A stretch of 39,954 nt of DNA, taken from assembly GCA_003171035.1 (NCBI GenBank), contig PMXR01000060.1:7955-47908 (forward strand). Reading direction: 5' to 3'. The position numbers were made by a program, and so were the translations under genes. The stretch is from Chloroflexota bacterium. Its GTDB lineage: Bacteria; Chloroflexota; Limnocylindria; Limnocylindrales; CSP1-4. This document shows, piece after piece, positions 8,694 through 18,416 of this stretch; position 1 is the stretch's first letter, and every line of letters starts with the position of its first letter. The notes beneath the pieces are model-generated. The model was not told where the DNA came from. It did not search any database and saw only the letters and a program-made list of their open reading frames with translations.

Positions 8694-9471
8694 CGATTGG
8701 GCCGATGACGACCAGGCCTGCCGGCGCGGCGCCCGAAAGCAGGTCGGCGAGGAGCATCAGACCGTAGGCTGCGACCGGCAAGGTCCACGCCACGGAGTCG
8801 GCGCGCGACTGCGCGAGCCCGTCGCCGGCCCATCCGCGCGACAGCCAGCGATAGGCCAGATAGACGCTGAACGTCGTCAGGAGCCAGCCCCAGTAGTTCT
8901 GGATCGGGATGCCGAAGTATGGCCCGCCCGTCTCCCAGATCCATGCCCTGGCAGAAGGCCCGGAGAGGATCGGGTCGATGACGAGGTCCCACGCGGTCAT
9001 GACCACCGCGCTGATCGCCGCCAGACCGATCAGTCCGCGCACGCCGCCGCCGGTCACTTCCGCACGGCCGGCACCGATCAGGTTGGCGATCACGTAGCTC
9101 GGGTAGATCATCATGAACCACGCCAGTGGGATCAGCAGGGGCACATCGCCCAGCTTCGGGCCCAGGTAGTCGGTGTAGTGGTAGGCGCCGAAGACCAGGC
9201 CCGTCATGACCCCGACCTGCTCGTAGCCCCATGAGATCAGGGCGCTCAACCAGAAGAAGATCGCAGTGCCCCGGCCGCCCAGCGAATACCAGGCGTGAGC
9301 GACGCTGAAGAGCGTCAGGATCAGGGTCAAGACCTTGAGGCCGCCCGGGACAAGAGGCAACGCCACCAGCCCACCGAGTGCCGGCCGGACCACGGAGTCG
9401 TAGGTGAACACGGCCAGGAGGGCGGCGGAAGCCCACAGGATCGGCCGGCGCCGGGTCATCTCGTTCGGCAA
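8557..9471 (-). CDS. Carotenoid biosynthesis protein, CruF-like multi-spanning membrane protein
   Basis: WGYEQVGVMTGLVFGAYHYTDYLGPKLGDVPLLIPLAWFMMIYPSYVIANLI ... AWDLVIDPILSGPSARAWIWETGGPYFGIPIQNYWGWLLTTF, characteristic of the Caroten_synth/CruF family. Confidence 0.85.
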   Translation of the reverse strand: MPNEMTRRRPILWASAALLAVFTYDSVVRPALGGLVALPLVPGGLKVLTLILTLFSVAHAWYSLGGRGTAIFFWLSALISWGYEQVGVMTGLVFGAYHYTDYLGPKLGDVPLLIPLAWFMMIYPSYVIANLIGAGRAEVTGGGVRGLIGLAAISAVVMTAWDLVIDPILSGPSARAWIWETGGPYFGIPIQNYWGWLLTTFSVYLAYRWLSRGWAGDGLAQSRADSVAWTLPVAAYGLMLLADLLSGAAPAGLVVIGPIAMGVPLVVAVGRILGRSCRRRGDGGIERSGVRGKRPRRPFPESRT

Positions 9472-9478
9472 TCGCCGA

Positions 9479-10336
9479 CTACCGGACGGGCTGGATCACG
9501 ACCCACTTGCCGTGCCACTTCTTGTCGCCGATCTGGCCGTCGATCGGGTCTACCAGGGTCGAGCCCCACTCTTCGTACTTGCCGAACTTGATGGCGTACG
9601 GACCAGACTTCCACTGCTTGAGCGTGAGGTATCCGGTGGGCATGGCCTGCGCGTGCAGCGGGTCGGACAGATAGACCCCGATGATGGTGTAGTTATCGCT
9701 GATGCGGGGGTCGTCACCCTGAACGTTGTAGCCGGTGACGTATTGGGCGTGGCTGCCGGCCCATCCGAGAACCCCGGCGGGTTTGTCGGTCCTGGCTATC
9801 GAATCGATGACCGCATGCGCCGCCGCGTTGAACGAGGTGTACGCCATGTCGCGATAGACGTCGGCGTACATCGAGCCCCAACCGAAATAGTTGAGGCCGT
9901 TGCGCCAGCCTTCCGGGTCGGAGCCCTTCAGGTCACGGCTCATCGACATGTGGGCGCGCTCGTACCACATGATCGTTTCCAGTGAGTTCCAGGAGGTGGT
10001 GATGGTCCAGTGGAACGAGTTGGTCGCGACGCTGCTGCCCCGCGGAGGCGGCTGGTCGGACTGGGGCGACAGGGCGATCAGGTTGAGCATGGTGATGGTC
10101 GATCCCGCGGCGCAACCGTTCAAGTCGGGGTTCTGGTAGCGGAAAACCGTCGAGTTGAACAGGTTCATCGACCACATGGCGGGGGGTGGCGCCTGCTCGG
10201 TCACGGCGGACTTCTTGGCGACCGCCTGCCCGGGCCAGGTCAGGAGAAGTGCTGCGACCACGGCCAAGGAGATTCGCGCCGCGGCGAGCAAACGGCTGCC
10301 GGGTGGGGTGCGAAGCCTTCGGCTGCTACTCGGCAC
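9479..10336 (-). CDS. Secreted C39-like (papain-fold) peptidase-like protein
   Basis: Signal-peptide-like N-terminus (LLAAARISLAVVAALLLTWPGQAVA). Candidate Cys in YQNPDLNGCAAGSTITMLNLI, His in GVLGWAGSHAQYVTGYN, Asp in VYLSDPLH. Confidence 0.65.
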   Translation of the reverse strand: MPSSSRRLRTPPGSRLLAAARISLAVVAALLLTWPGQAVAKKSAVTEQAPPPAMWSMNLFNSTVFRYQNPDLNGCAAGSTITMLNLIALSPQSDQPPPRGSSVATNSFHWTITTSWNSLETIMWYERAHMSMSRDLKGSDPEGWRNGLNYFGWGSMYADVYRDMAYTSFNAAAHAVIDSIARTDKPAGVLGWAGSHAQYVTGYNVQGDDPRISDNYTIIGVYLSDPLHAQAMPTGYLTLKQWKSGPYAIKFGKYEEWGSTLVDPIDGQIGDKKWHGKWVVIQPVR

Positions 10337-10632
10337 GTAACAATCCTCCAGAACTCTTGGCGCTACAGGACTTTACTCGACCGGCCGGTTCGTGTGCATC
10401 AACCATTCGGCTGACGGTCCAGACTGGGCGGAATCGCGCTCCCCAGATGCCACACTTGAGCACGTTTTCCACCGGCCTGCCCCTGAAGTACTATGCCCCG
10501 ACTGCCCATAGGACGGTACTGCGCGTACCACTGTCCCATTGCGACGGAACTGCATGTAAACGACCTTCACTAGACACGCCCGGTCACCAGTTCATATCGC
10601 GAGCAACTGTCGCCGTCGGTCGAGGCCTCTCA

Positions 10633-11679
10633 ATGACAAGCACCCCGGAAGCTCCCGCGCTGATCCAGTACGCGTGCGAGCGTTGCAAGACGCGCTTCGT
10701 GCTGCCGCCCTCGAGCCGCGGTTTGAGTTTCGCCGGGAAGCTTCGCGCGTTCTCGATGAGCGTCGGACGATCGGTCAAGCTTCACGAGGGTTTGGGCGCG
10801 GGTTACGACACCGCCCGACGGCAGCTCCTCGCCAAGATGGACGACGAGGCCTACCAGTCCTTCGTCCAGAGCTTCCGCTTCTGCCATGAATGCCGCCAGT
10901 TCGTCTGCAACGAGTGCTGGAGCACCTCGCGCCGCAGCTGCCTGACGTGCGTCGCCAAGTCGATGACGGGCACCGCCCGACCGCGGCCGCCCTTCGCGCC
11001 GACCGGGCCGGAGATCCCGCGGCCCATCGTTGCCGCCGTTGCCCCCCGCAAGGGCCGCCTCCGCCGCGATTTCGCTCTCGTTGCCGCGGCCATCGCCATC
11101 GTCCTGGTTTCCATCGAGGGCGGCGTGCTGCTGGTCGGCGCCGCGAGCGGAAACCCAAGCGCGACGCCCGCCAACAACGGCATCGCGGCGGCAGGCACCC
11201 CGACGGCAAGCCCAAGCCCGAGCCTCAGCCCGACGCCGACGGACAGCCCGACCCCGCTGCCCGCCTTCAGCCCGAGTCCGAGTCCGAGCCCCAGCCCGGG
11301 CCTCTGTCCGACCCCGGACCTGGCTGCAGGTCCCAGCGCGAGCCTCAATCCGGGCCAACCTGGGTGCATTCTTGTCACTCCGGTGCCCGTTACGCCGGCG
11401 CCTACGCCCGTGCCGGCGCTGTACAAGCCCACGTTCTCGTGCAAGGTCAGCGGGCCAACTTCCCAGATCTGCACCACAACCGCGTCCTACTTCACGAAGG
11501 ACAAAGCCGCGTGGAACGTCGACTCTGGCCCTGGCATGCCCGGTACAAGGTCCAAGTCCGGCGGACATTTCGTGTTGTCATACAACTTCGGTACCGCGGT
11601 TGAGCACTTCATCCAGGTCACTGTGTCCCGCACCGGGACGAGCAGTAAGAGTGCCTCCGGTGCGACAGCCGGCTGGTAG
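10633..11679 (+). CDS. Zn-ribbon / single-TM / Pro-Ser-Thr-linker protein with extracytoplasmic C-terminal domain
   Basis: YACERCKTRFVL ... FCHECRQFVCNECWSTSRRSCLTCVAK, TM FALVAAAIAIVLVSIEGGVLLVGAA, linker SPSPSLSPTPTDSPTPLP...SPSPSPSPSPG. ATG at 10633. Confidence 0.7.
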   Translation: MTSTPEAPALIQYACERCKTRFVLPPSSRGLSFAGKLRAFSMSVGRSVKLHEGLGAGYDTARRQLLAKMDDEAYQSFVQSFRFCHECRQFVCNECWSTSRRSCLTCVAKSMTGTARPRPPFAPTGPEIPRPIVAAVAPRKGRLRRDFALVAAAIAIVLVSIEGGVLLVGAASGNPSATPANNGIAAAGTPTASPSPSLSPTPTDSPTPLPAFSPSPSPSPSPGLCPTPDLAAGPSASLNPGQPGCILVTPVPVTPAPTPVPALYKPTFSCKVSGPTSQICTTTASYFTKDKAAWNVDSGPGMPGTRSKSGGHFVLSYNFGTAVEHFIQVTVSRTGTSSKSASGATAGW

Positions 11680-11701
11680 CACCCGGTACGCGGCCTCGGC
11701 G

Positions 11702-13210
11702 CTAACCGCCGGGCGGGCCGTAGATCGTGAGGCAGACCTCGATCGCGCAACGGACCTGCTGCGAGTGGTAACCCGCAGGTAGAACCGGCGCGGCCACACC
11801 GGGATCGGCGACCCAGAAGATCCGGCCGCCGTTCGCAACCACGTCCGCTGGGACCGCGGCGATCACCGCGCCGTCGGGGTAGGCGGCGGTACCCAGATAC
11901 CAGGGCAGGTCCGTGGTACTGAGAACGTGGAGCCGCGACTGGACCGCCGGGCTGGTCTCGTCGAGCAATATCAGGTAGTGGTCCCACGCTGCGGCGGCCA
12001 GGTCGTGCGGGCCGACCTCCGCGTCGAGCTGTGGCACGAGCGACGAGGTTTCGCGATGGGTCGTGACAACGCCCAGTGCCAGAGTCGGCACCGCCACGGC
12101 CGCCACCAGAAGAGTGGCATAGCGCCGTGGCATCGCCGCCAGCCCGACCCCAACCAGGGCGAAGAGCGGCAGCCACATGACGCTGGCATAGCGCGCGTCG
12201 AGCACCGGCCGCCAGATGCTGACAAGGGTCAGTAGCGCGACTCCACCGGCGGCCAGCAGGCAGTAGACGGCCGCCCGCCGGGCCGCGGGCTCGAGTCGCC
12301 GCCAGACGACTGCCGCCCAGGCCAGCGCAGCGGACCCGGCCAGCACCGCCGCGAACTGCAGCCCGACCAGGACGAGCCCGAACGGTATCCCCCAATCGAT
12401 CGGTGGGCCCATGAAGAGCTGGCAGTAGGTACCGCCGATCATGGCCGGTCCGAGCGGCAAGACCCAGAAACCCTGGCCGGTGTGCTGGAGCTGAGCCTGC
12501 GCAACGTAGAGCCACGGCGCGATCGAGGCGCAGGCGACGGCCGTGGAGATGAAGGCGGCCGCAACGACACGTCGGTCGGGTCGCAGCCAGACGGCGGCGG
12601 CGAAGATGCCGGCCAGCGCCACGGCCGAGAAGTAGTCCATCCAGACAGCCGCGGCCGCGGTCACGGTATACGCGGCCCAGCGCCACGGGCCGGGCTTCTC
12701 GACCGCGCGCCACATCAGCAGCGCCGCCGCCACGGTCAGAGTCGATGCCGCTCCGTACATCCTCACGAAACCGGACAGCATGACCGCCGTCGGTACGAAC
12801 GCGGCGAAGACCGCGGTCCAGATGCCGGCGCGGTCGCCGCCGACACGCCGCGCCAGTGCGGCGAGGAGTGGAATGGCCGCGATCCCCGCCAGCGTGGGAA
12901 CGAGCCGCAAAGCCACGGGCCCGCCCGGGCCGCCGAAACCGGCCAGGCCGAGAAAGTCGGCCGCGACGACGACGGCACGTTCCAGGAGGTAGAAGAGCGG
13001 CGGGGCGCTGTCGCGGCTCACGATGTCGATCATCCGACCCACGGGCTGGTGGACCACCACGGCCGTGAAGTCCTCGTCGTAGCCGATGGGCTGGCGGGCG
13101 ATCAGCGCGAACCTCAACACCGCGCCGGCCACGGTGGCCAGACCTACCGCGCGGGCGTAGGACGGGTGCGCGGCAAGTCGGCCCGGGATCGGCAGGCGGG
13201 GGCGAATCAC
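11702..13210 (-). CDS. GT-C/GT39-like membrane glycosyltransferase
   Basis: Multi-TM protein with early acidic motif IGYDEDFTAVVVHQPVGRMIDIVSRDSAPPLFYLLERAVV typical of ArnT/PMT-like GT-C enzymes. Confidence 0.75.
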   Translation of the reverse strand: MIRPRLPIPGRLAAHPSYARAVGLATVAGAVLRFALIARQPIGYDEDFTAVVVHQPVGRMIDIVSRDSAPPLFYLLERAVVVAADFLGLAGFGGPGGPVALRLVPTLAGIAAIPLLAALARRVGGDRAGIWTAVFAAFVPTAVMLSGFVRMYGAASTLTVAAALLMWRAVEKPGPWRWAAYTVTAAAAVWMDYFSAVALAGIFAAAVWLRPDRRVVAAAFISTAVACASIAPWLYVAQAQLQHTGQGFWVLPLGPAMIGGTYCQLFMGPPIDWGIPFGLVLVGLQFAAVLAGSAALAWAAVVWRRLEPAARRAAVYCLLAAGGVALLTLVSIWRPVLDARYASVMWLPLFALVGVGLAAMPRRYATLLVAAVAVPTLALGVVTTHRETSSLVPQLDAEVGPHDLAAAAWDHYLILLDETSPAVQSRLHVLSTTDLPWYLGTAAYPDGAVIAAVPADVVANGGRIFWVADPGVAAPVLPAGYHSQQVRCAIEVCLTIYGPPGG

Positions 13211-13220
13211 ATCGAACAGA

Positions 13221-14774
13221 CTAAGGCACGACCGCCCAGACGACCGGCGCCCCCGACGGATCCCACGCCACGGCCGCGGCTCGCCCGCCGATCTCCGCGC
13301 CGAGGGCCTTCGTCAGGTCGGCGCGGCTGAGCGCCAGGATCTCCGAATACGAGGCCGGTGCGGCGATCCGCATTCCCGGCGCGAAGATCGCCGGCGGGCG
13401 GTCGAAGTCGACGAACGCGACGTCCATCGACGTGTAGTCGTCCACGATCACGGCGGCACCCGGATGCTCGGCCGCAAGATCCGCCAGCGAGGCGACCGGA
13501 TAGCTGAAGGCGTCATAGCGGTCGGCGACCGAGCGTTGCAGATACGCCCACCCGCTCCAGACGGCGACCGCGGTCAAGGTCACCGCCACGGCCGCCACGG
13601 TCAGGCTCGCCGACCATCGCCCCCAGCGTCGGCGGACCTGCTCCACCAGCTCCACGGCCCCCAAGCCGATGGCGACGCCCACGGGTGCCGCCAGGCCGAG
13701 CGTCCGCAGCGCGTGCGGCGATCCGCCTTCCGTCGCCACCAGCGGCGCGATCATGAAGATGGGCAGTGCCAGCAAGATCAGGGAGTGGCTCGCGTCGCGG
13801 CGCATCCGCCACAGCCGCGCCACGCCAACGGCCGCCAGGGCGGCGAGTGGCAGCGGCACGAGCGGCAGACCAGCCACGTTGTCGCGCGCGTTCGGATCGC
13901 CGGCGAAGCCGAACATGCCGAGTGTCCGCAGAATGTGGACGGGCAGCCCCGTGTCCGATTGGACGTCCGGATTGAAGCCGCTTACCGCCGCCGCACGCCC
14001 GAAGTAGTTGCTCGGGTTCGTAACCGCCACGGCCAGCATCGGTGCCGCGACCAGCAGAAACGCGGCCCCGAACGGGACGAAGCCGGGGCGCATCTCGTCG
14101 AATCGGGAGCGGTCGGAGCGGCGCAGCCAGAACAGCCAGACCACCACCAGGACCGGCAGCAGCTTGAGTGGCTGGTACGTGTACAGCGCCGCCAACGCCG
14201 TCACCGCTCCCGCCGCCGAGGCCGATATGCGGCCGGGCCGCGTAGCCCAGTTGAGCAGCGCAACCAGGGCCACGGCCCCGAAGAACGGCACGATCGTGTT
14301 GCGCATGCCGTCGCGACTCACGCACACGAGCCACAACGAGCCCGCGGCCCAGGCCGACGCCACGATCCCGGTCCACGTCCCGAAGCGCCGTCCCAGCCAT
14401 CCGATCGCCAGCACGCCGGCGACGCCGAATGCCGCGGCCGTCGCCCGCAGCACTTCCACCGAGTGGCCGAAGATGCCGAAAGCCCCGGCCACGACGTACG
14501 CAAAGAGCGCTTCGCGGCCGGCGTCGTCGGTGAACCAGACCAGGAAGTCGGCGTGGAAGCCGGGCTGATGGAGCAGCTTCGCCGCGTCCAGCCCCTCGGC
14601 CGCCTCGTCGGGAAAGAGCCCACCCGGGTTCGTGGCCAGATCGACGAAGCGAAGCACGACCGCGGCCGCGACGATCGCGGCCAGCGCCGCGAGGGCCAGC
14701 CAGCCCTGCCTCGTCCGGGGCAGCGCCACCCTCACCGGCTCCCCGTCCGGAGCCGCGCCGTCGCCCGCGGCCAT
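13221..14774 (-). CDS. GT-C/GT39-like membrane glycosyltransferase
   Basis: Multi-TM; NPGGLFPDEAAEGLDAAKLL ... FTDDAGREALFAYVVAGAFGIFGHSVEVLRATAAAFGV (PMT_2-like). Confidence 0.75.
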   Translation of the reverse strand: MAAGDGAAPDGEPVRVALPRTRQGWLALAALAAIVAAAVVLRFVDLATNPGGLFPDEAAEGLDAAKLLHQPGFHADFLVWFTDDAGREALFAYVVAGAFGIFGHSVEVLRATAAAFGVAGVLAIGWLGRRFGTWTGIVASAWAAGSLWLVCVSRDGMRNTIVPFFGAVALVALLNWATRPGRISASAAGAVTALAALYTYQPLKLLPVLVVVWLFWLRRSDRSRFDEMRPGFVPFGAAFLLVAAPMLAVAVTNPSNYFGRAAAVSGFNPDVQSDTGLPVHILRTLGMFGFAGDPNARDNVAGLPLVPLPLAALAAVGVARLWRMRRDASHSLILLALPIFMIAPLVATEGGSPHALRTLGLAAPVGVAIGLGAVELVEQVRRRWGRWSASLTVAAVAVTLTAVAVWSGWAYLQRSVADRYDAFSYPVASLADLAAEHPGAAVIVDDYTSMDVAFVDFDRPPAIFAPGMRIAAPASYSEILALSRADLTKALGAEIGGRAAAVAWDPSGAPVVWAVVP

Positions 14775-14802
14775 GCCGTCGCCCGTGGTCGCACCGCGCC
14801 GG

Positions 14803-15795
14803 TCAAGGCCGCGCGACGGAGGCGAGGTGCCGGAACTTCAACTCAATCTGGATCGACTCGCCTTGCTCGTGGCCGTTGAACGGGTAGACCTCGATCTCCT
14901 TGGGCCCGGCGTAGTGGTTGTAAGCCGCGAAGACCGTCGAGGGCGGACAGACGGCGTCCATCAGCGCCACCGAGAAGAGTGCCGGCGCCTTGGCCCGGGC
15001 GGCGAAGTTCACGCCGTCGAAGTAGGACAGCGTTCGGAAGACGTCGTCGGCCCGGTCGCGATGGACTTTGCAGTAGCGCACGATCTCGTGATAGGGGTCC
15101 TCGTCGGTGATCTGCGTGGCCCGGCGCCAGTGGCACATGAACGGCACGTCGGGCAGGACGAGCATGAGGTCGGGGACGAGCCCGGCCACTGCCAGCGCCA
15201 GCCCGCCGCCCTGACTGCCGCCGTTGACGGCGACGCGTGCCGGATCGACGAGCGGATTGGCGCGGGCCGCTTCCACGGCCCGAACCGCGTCGGTCATGAG
15301 ACGCCGGTAGTAGTAGGTCTGGGGAGCGGTGATGCCCCGCGTCGCGTAGCCGGGGAATTGGCCGCCGGTCGCGTCCGCATCCGGGTCCGGGGTGTCGCCT
15401 GCCCGCCACGTGCTGCCCTGGCCGCGAACGTCCATCACGAGATGGGCGTGGCCCGCGCTCGGCGCCGCCAGCCAGTCGAGCGGCCGGCCCCGACCGCCGC
15501 CGTAACCGATGTACTCGACCACGCAGGGCAGCCGGCCCTCGCGCACGAACGGCGACGCCGCCACATCGTGCGGAGCGAGGAACCAGCCCTTGATCGGCTG
15601 GCCACCGAAGCCGGCGAACGTCACGTCCCAAACGTCGACCGTGGCGAAGCCGGCATCGACCGGCTCGAAGGTCGCCGCGAGCTGGTGCGATCGAGCGTCC
15701 GCGAGAGTCGCGGCCCAGAAGGCGTCGAAGTCGGCCGGTTCGTCGCGGTCCGGCTTGTATTCGCGCAACTCGGAGAGCGGCAGATCGAACAGCAC
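14803..15795 (-). CDS. Acetylxylan esterase / cephalosporin-C deacetylase-like alpha/beta hydrolase
   Basis: FDAFWAATLADAR...GQPIKGWFLAPHD...VEYIGYGGGRG...VMDVRGQGS...VNGGSQGGGLALAVAGL...PFNGHEQGE. Confidence 0.88.
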   Translation of the reverse strand: MLFDLPLSELREYKPDRDEPADFDAFWAATLADARSHQLAATFEPVDAGFATVDVWDVTFAGFGGQPIKGWFLAPHDVAASPFVREGRLPCVVEYIGYGGGRGRPLDWLAAPSAGHAHLVMDVRGQGSTWRAGDTPDPDADATGGQFPGYATRGITAPQTYYYRRLMTDAVRAVEAARANPLVDPARVAVNGGSQGGGLALAVAGLVPDLMLVLPDVPFMCHWRRATQITDEDPYHEIVRYCKVHRDRADDVFRTLSYFDGVNFAARAKAPALFSVALMDAVCPPSTVFAAYNHYAGPKEIEVYPFNGHEQGESIQIELKFRHLASVARP

Positions 15796-15856
15796 GTCTT
15801 CCTCCTCCCGATGCGGGCCGGTGGCGGTTGGCGGCAGCGGCCATGCCGCCCGGAGA

Positions 15857-17446
15857 CTACTGGACGCGCGAGTCGTGGCCCTTCCAGAACGGCTCGCGCA
15901 ACTCCGCCTTGAGAATCTTGCCCGTTCCGCCCTTTGGCAGCGACTCGTGGAAGTGGATGTCGCGCGGAACCTTGAAGCGGGCGAGCCGCGCCTTGCAGTG
16001 GTCGCGCAACTCCTTGACCGTCAGAGTGGCGTCGGGCTTGAGCACGACTATGGCGACCGGCGCCTCGCCGAGCGCCTTGTCCGGCGCTGCCACGACGGCG
16101 CACTCCAGCACGGCCGGGTGGGCCATGATGGCGTTCTCGACCTCGACCGACGAGATGTTCTCGCCGCCTCGGATGATGATGTCCTTGGAACGGTCCTTGA
16201 TCAGGACGTAGCCCTGCTCGTCGATCACGGCCATGTCGCCGGTGTGGAGCCAGCCGTCCTGGATCGTCGCGGCGGTCGCCTCGGGGTCCTTGTAGTAGCC
16301 CTCCATGACCGTGTTGGATCGGACGATGATCTCGCCGATCTGCTCGCCGTCGGGCCGGACGTCGCGGCCGTCGGAGTGGACGACGCGGAGCGCGATGCCG
16401 GGGAGCGGCCAGCCCGTCCAGGCTTGCCTCGCCTGACGTTTCTCGGGCGGTTCGGACTCGGTCAGGAACGTGCGCGGAATGGCCAGCGTCAGGATCGGTG
16501 AGGTCTCGGTCAGGCCGTATCCGGCGAAAACCTGGACGCCGGGGAATGCCGCTTCGAGGCTGGTGATCAGGGTCGGCGACGACGGCGCGCCGCCGATGAT
16601 CAGCTGCTTCAGGCTGGAGAGGTCGTGCTTGGGCCGCTCGGCGTGATTGAGAACGGCGTTGAATATCGCCGGGACGGCCAGAACGCGGGTCACCTTGTGG
16701 CGCTCGACGGTCTGGATCAACGCCAGCGGCTCGAACTTGCGGAGCATGACGTGGCGGCCGCCCACCATGGTCAGGAAGTGGGGCGTGCCCCATCCGTTGA
16801 CGTGGAATAGCGGCACCACGTGCAGAACCACGTCGTCCTCGGTGAAGCCCAGCCCGATCTCCGCGGCCATGGAATGCAGATACAACTCGCGGTGGGTCAT
16901 GGCCACGCCCTTGGGGAAGCCGGTCGTGCCGCTCGTGTAGAACAGCTCGGCCATGGCGTTCTCGTCTATCTCGGGCTTCAGCGGATCCCGGGAGCCACCG
17001 GACAGGAGAGCCTCGTATTCGTCGTGCGCCACGCCGTCGGGAGCGCCCTCCATGATCACGAAGCGGGGCCGCTCCGGCAGCTCTGGGATCATCGCCTCGA
17101 CGAGCGGCTTGAAGTCCTTGTGGAAGAAGACGACCTTCGAGCCGGCGTGGCCGACGATATAGGCGATCTCCTTGGGTGTCAGCCGGATGTTGATCGGATT
17201 GAGCACAGCGCCGGCTTCGAGGACGCCGTAGTACGCCTCGAGCAGCTGGTGGGTGTTGTAGGTGATGAAGCTGACTCGATCGCCGCTGGCGACGCCGAGC
17301 TCGCGCAGGGCGTTGGCAAGCCGATGCGACCGCTCACCGAATTGACGGTACGTAAAGCTGCGCTCGCCGTCGACAACGCCGATCTTCTCGCCGAAGTAGG
17401 TTTCGGCCCTGTCGCGGAACTCGAGCACCGAGAGGGGTACGAACAC
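15857..17446 (-). CDS. Acyl-CoA synthetase (AMP-binding, fatty-acid--CoA ligase type)
   Basis: YTSGTTGFPKGVAMTHREL, VFAGYGLTETSPIL, GWLHTGDMAVIDEQGYVLIKDRSKDIIIRGGENISSVEVEN, PKGGTGKILKAELRE. Confidence 0.95.
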   Translation of the reverse strand: MFVPLSVLEFRDRAETYFGEKIGVVDGERSFTYRQFGERSHRLANALRELGVASGDRVSFITYNTHQLLEAYYGVLEAGAVLNPINIRLTPKEIAYIVGHAGSKVVFFHKDFKPLVEAMIPELPERPRFVIMEGAPDGVAHDEYEALLSGGSRDPLKPEIDENAMAELFYTSGTTGFPKGVAMTHRELYLHSMAAEIGLGFTEDDVVLHVVPLFHVNGWGTPHFLTMVGGRHVMLRKFEPLALIQTVERHKVTRVLAVPAIFNAVLNHAERPKHDLSSLKQLIIGGAPSSPTLITSLEAAFPGVQVFAGYGLTETSPILTLAIPRTFLTESEPPEKRQARQAWTGWPLPGIALRVVHSDGRDVRPDGEQIGEIIVRSNTVMEGYYKDPEATAATIQDGWLHTGDMAVIDEQGYVLIKDRSKDIIIRGGENISSVEVENAIMAHPAVLECAVVAAPDKALGEAPVAIVVLKPDATLTVKELRDHCKARLARFKVPRDIHFHESLPKGGTGKILKAELREPFWKGHDSRVQ

Positions 17447-17559
17447 CGAAGGACCTCCGTGACTCGCATGACGGACGATGCCTGCTCACTCCCGTGATCG
17501 GCCACACGATAGCGTCAGCCGAGCCGGCGCGAGCGGCGAATGGCGCGAATGCGGCCCGT

Positions 17560-18360
17560 TCAGCCCTCGGGAGCGGCCGATGTCTCGCGGACGGCGCGGA
17601 CGAAGGCCTCCCACACGCCCTCGAATTCATTGGGCGTGGAGTCGGTCCGCTCGGGATGGCACTGGACGGCAACGACCCAGCGGTCGCCGGTGCTCTCGAG
17701 CGCCTCGACGATTCGGCCCTCGTGGCTGGCGGCCCAGCCCACCGCGCGCAGGCCCGGGGCGAGCCGGGTGTGGTCGACGGCTTGATGGTGGAACGTGTTG
17801 ACGGTCAGCTCGGCCGTGTCGTCGTCTTCGTCTTCGGTCGCCAGGCCCTCCTCGGAGCCCTCGGCCAGTGCCCGTCCGAACCGGCTCTCCCCGTCGATCT
17901 CGAGATTGTGGGTGTGCGCCGGGCCGGCACCGTACGGAACACCGGCGTGGTCGGGTACATCCTGCAACAGGCTTCCGCCCGAGAAGACGTTGACGGCCTC
18001 GAACCCGCGGCAGATGCCGAAGACCGGCACCGATCGCCGCTCGGCCTCGTGCCATGCCAGCTGGTCGAGTGTGTCTCGGGCCGCGTCTATCTCGATCGCG
18101 CCGGTGACTGCCTCGTGATAGAGAGCCGGATCGATGTCCGGGCCGCCACTCAGGAGCAGGCCGTCCATGCCGCCCAGGATTCGGTCGCGCTCGGCCGGAG
18201 GCGTGGCGACGGAGATCAAGGCGGGCTTGCCGCCGTGGCGCCGAACCCCGTCCGCGTACAACTCACTCTTGCGCAGCGTGAGGGCGGGGTCGCGCGTGGC
18301 GGCGGCGTCGGCGACGATGACGGCGATCAGTGGCGTTGTGGCTTCAGGTTTGGCTGGCAT
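17560..18360 (-). CDS. Peptidase C26 / gamma-glutamyl-gamma-aminobutyrate hydrolase-like glutamine amidotransferase
   Basis: GLLLSGGPDIDPALYHE, VPVFGICRGFEAVNVFSGGSLLQDV, VNTFHHQAVD, WVVAVQCHPERTDSTPNEF. Confidence 0.9.
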   Translation of the reverse strand: MPAKPEATTPLIAVIVADAAATRDPALTLRKSELYADGVRRHGGKPALISVATPPAERDRILGGMDGLLLSGGPDIDPALYHEAVTGAIEIDAARDTLDQLAWHEAERRSVPVFGICRGFEAVNVFSGGSLLQDVPDHAGVPYGAGPAHTHNLEIDGESRFGRALAEGSEEGLATEDEDDDTAELTVNTFHHQAVDHTRLAPGLRAVGWAASHEGRIVEALESTGDRWVVAVQCHPERTDSTPNEFEGVWEAFVRAVRETSAAPEG

Positions 18361-18416
18361 GAAGTGAGCATACCGCGTGGGTCGCGCCGGCCCGGAATCG
18401 TTTCGCGAGGGGGGTT

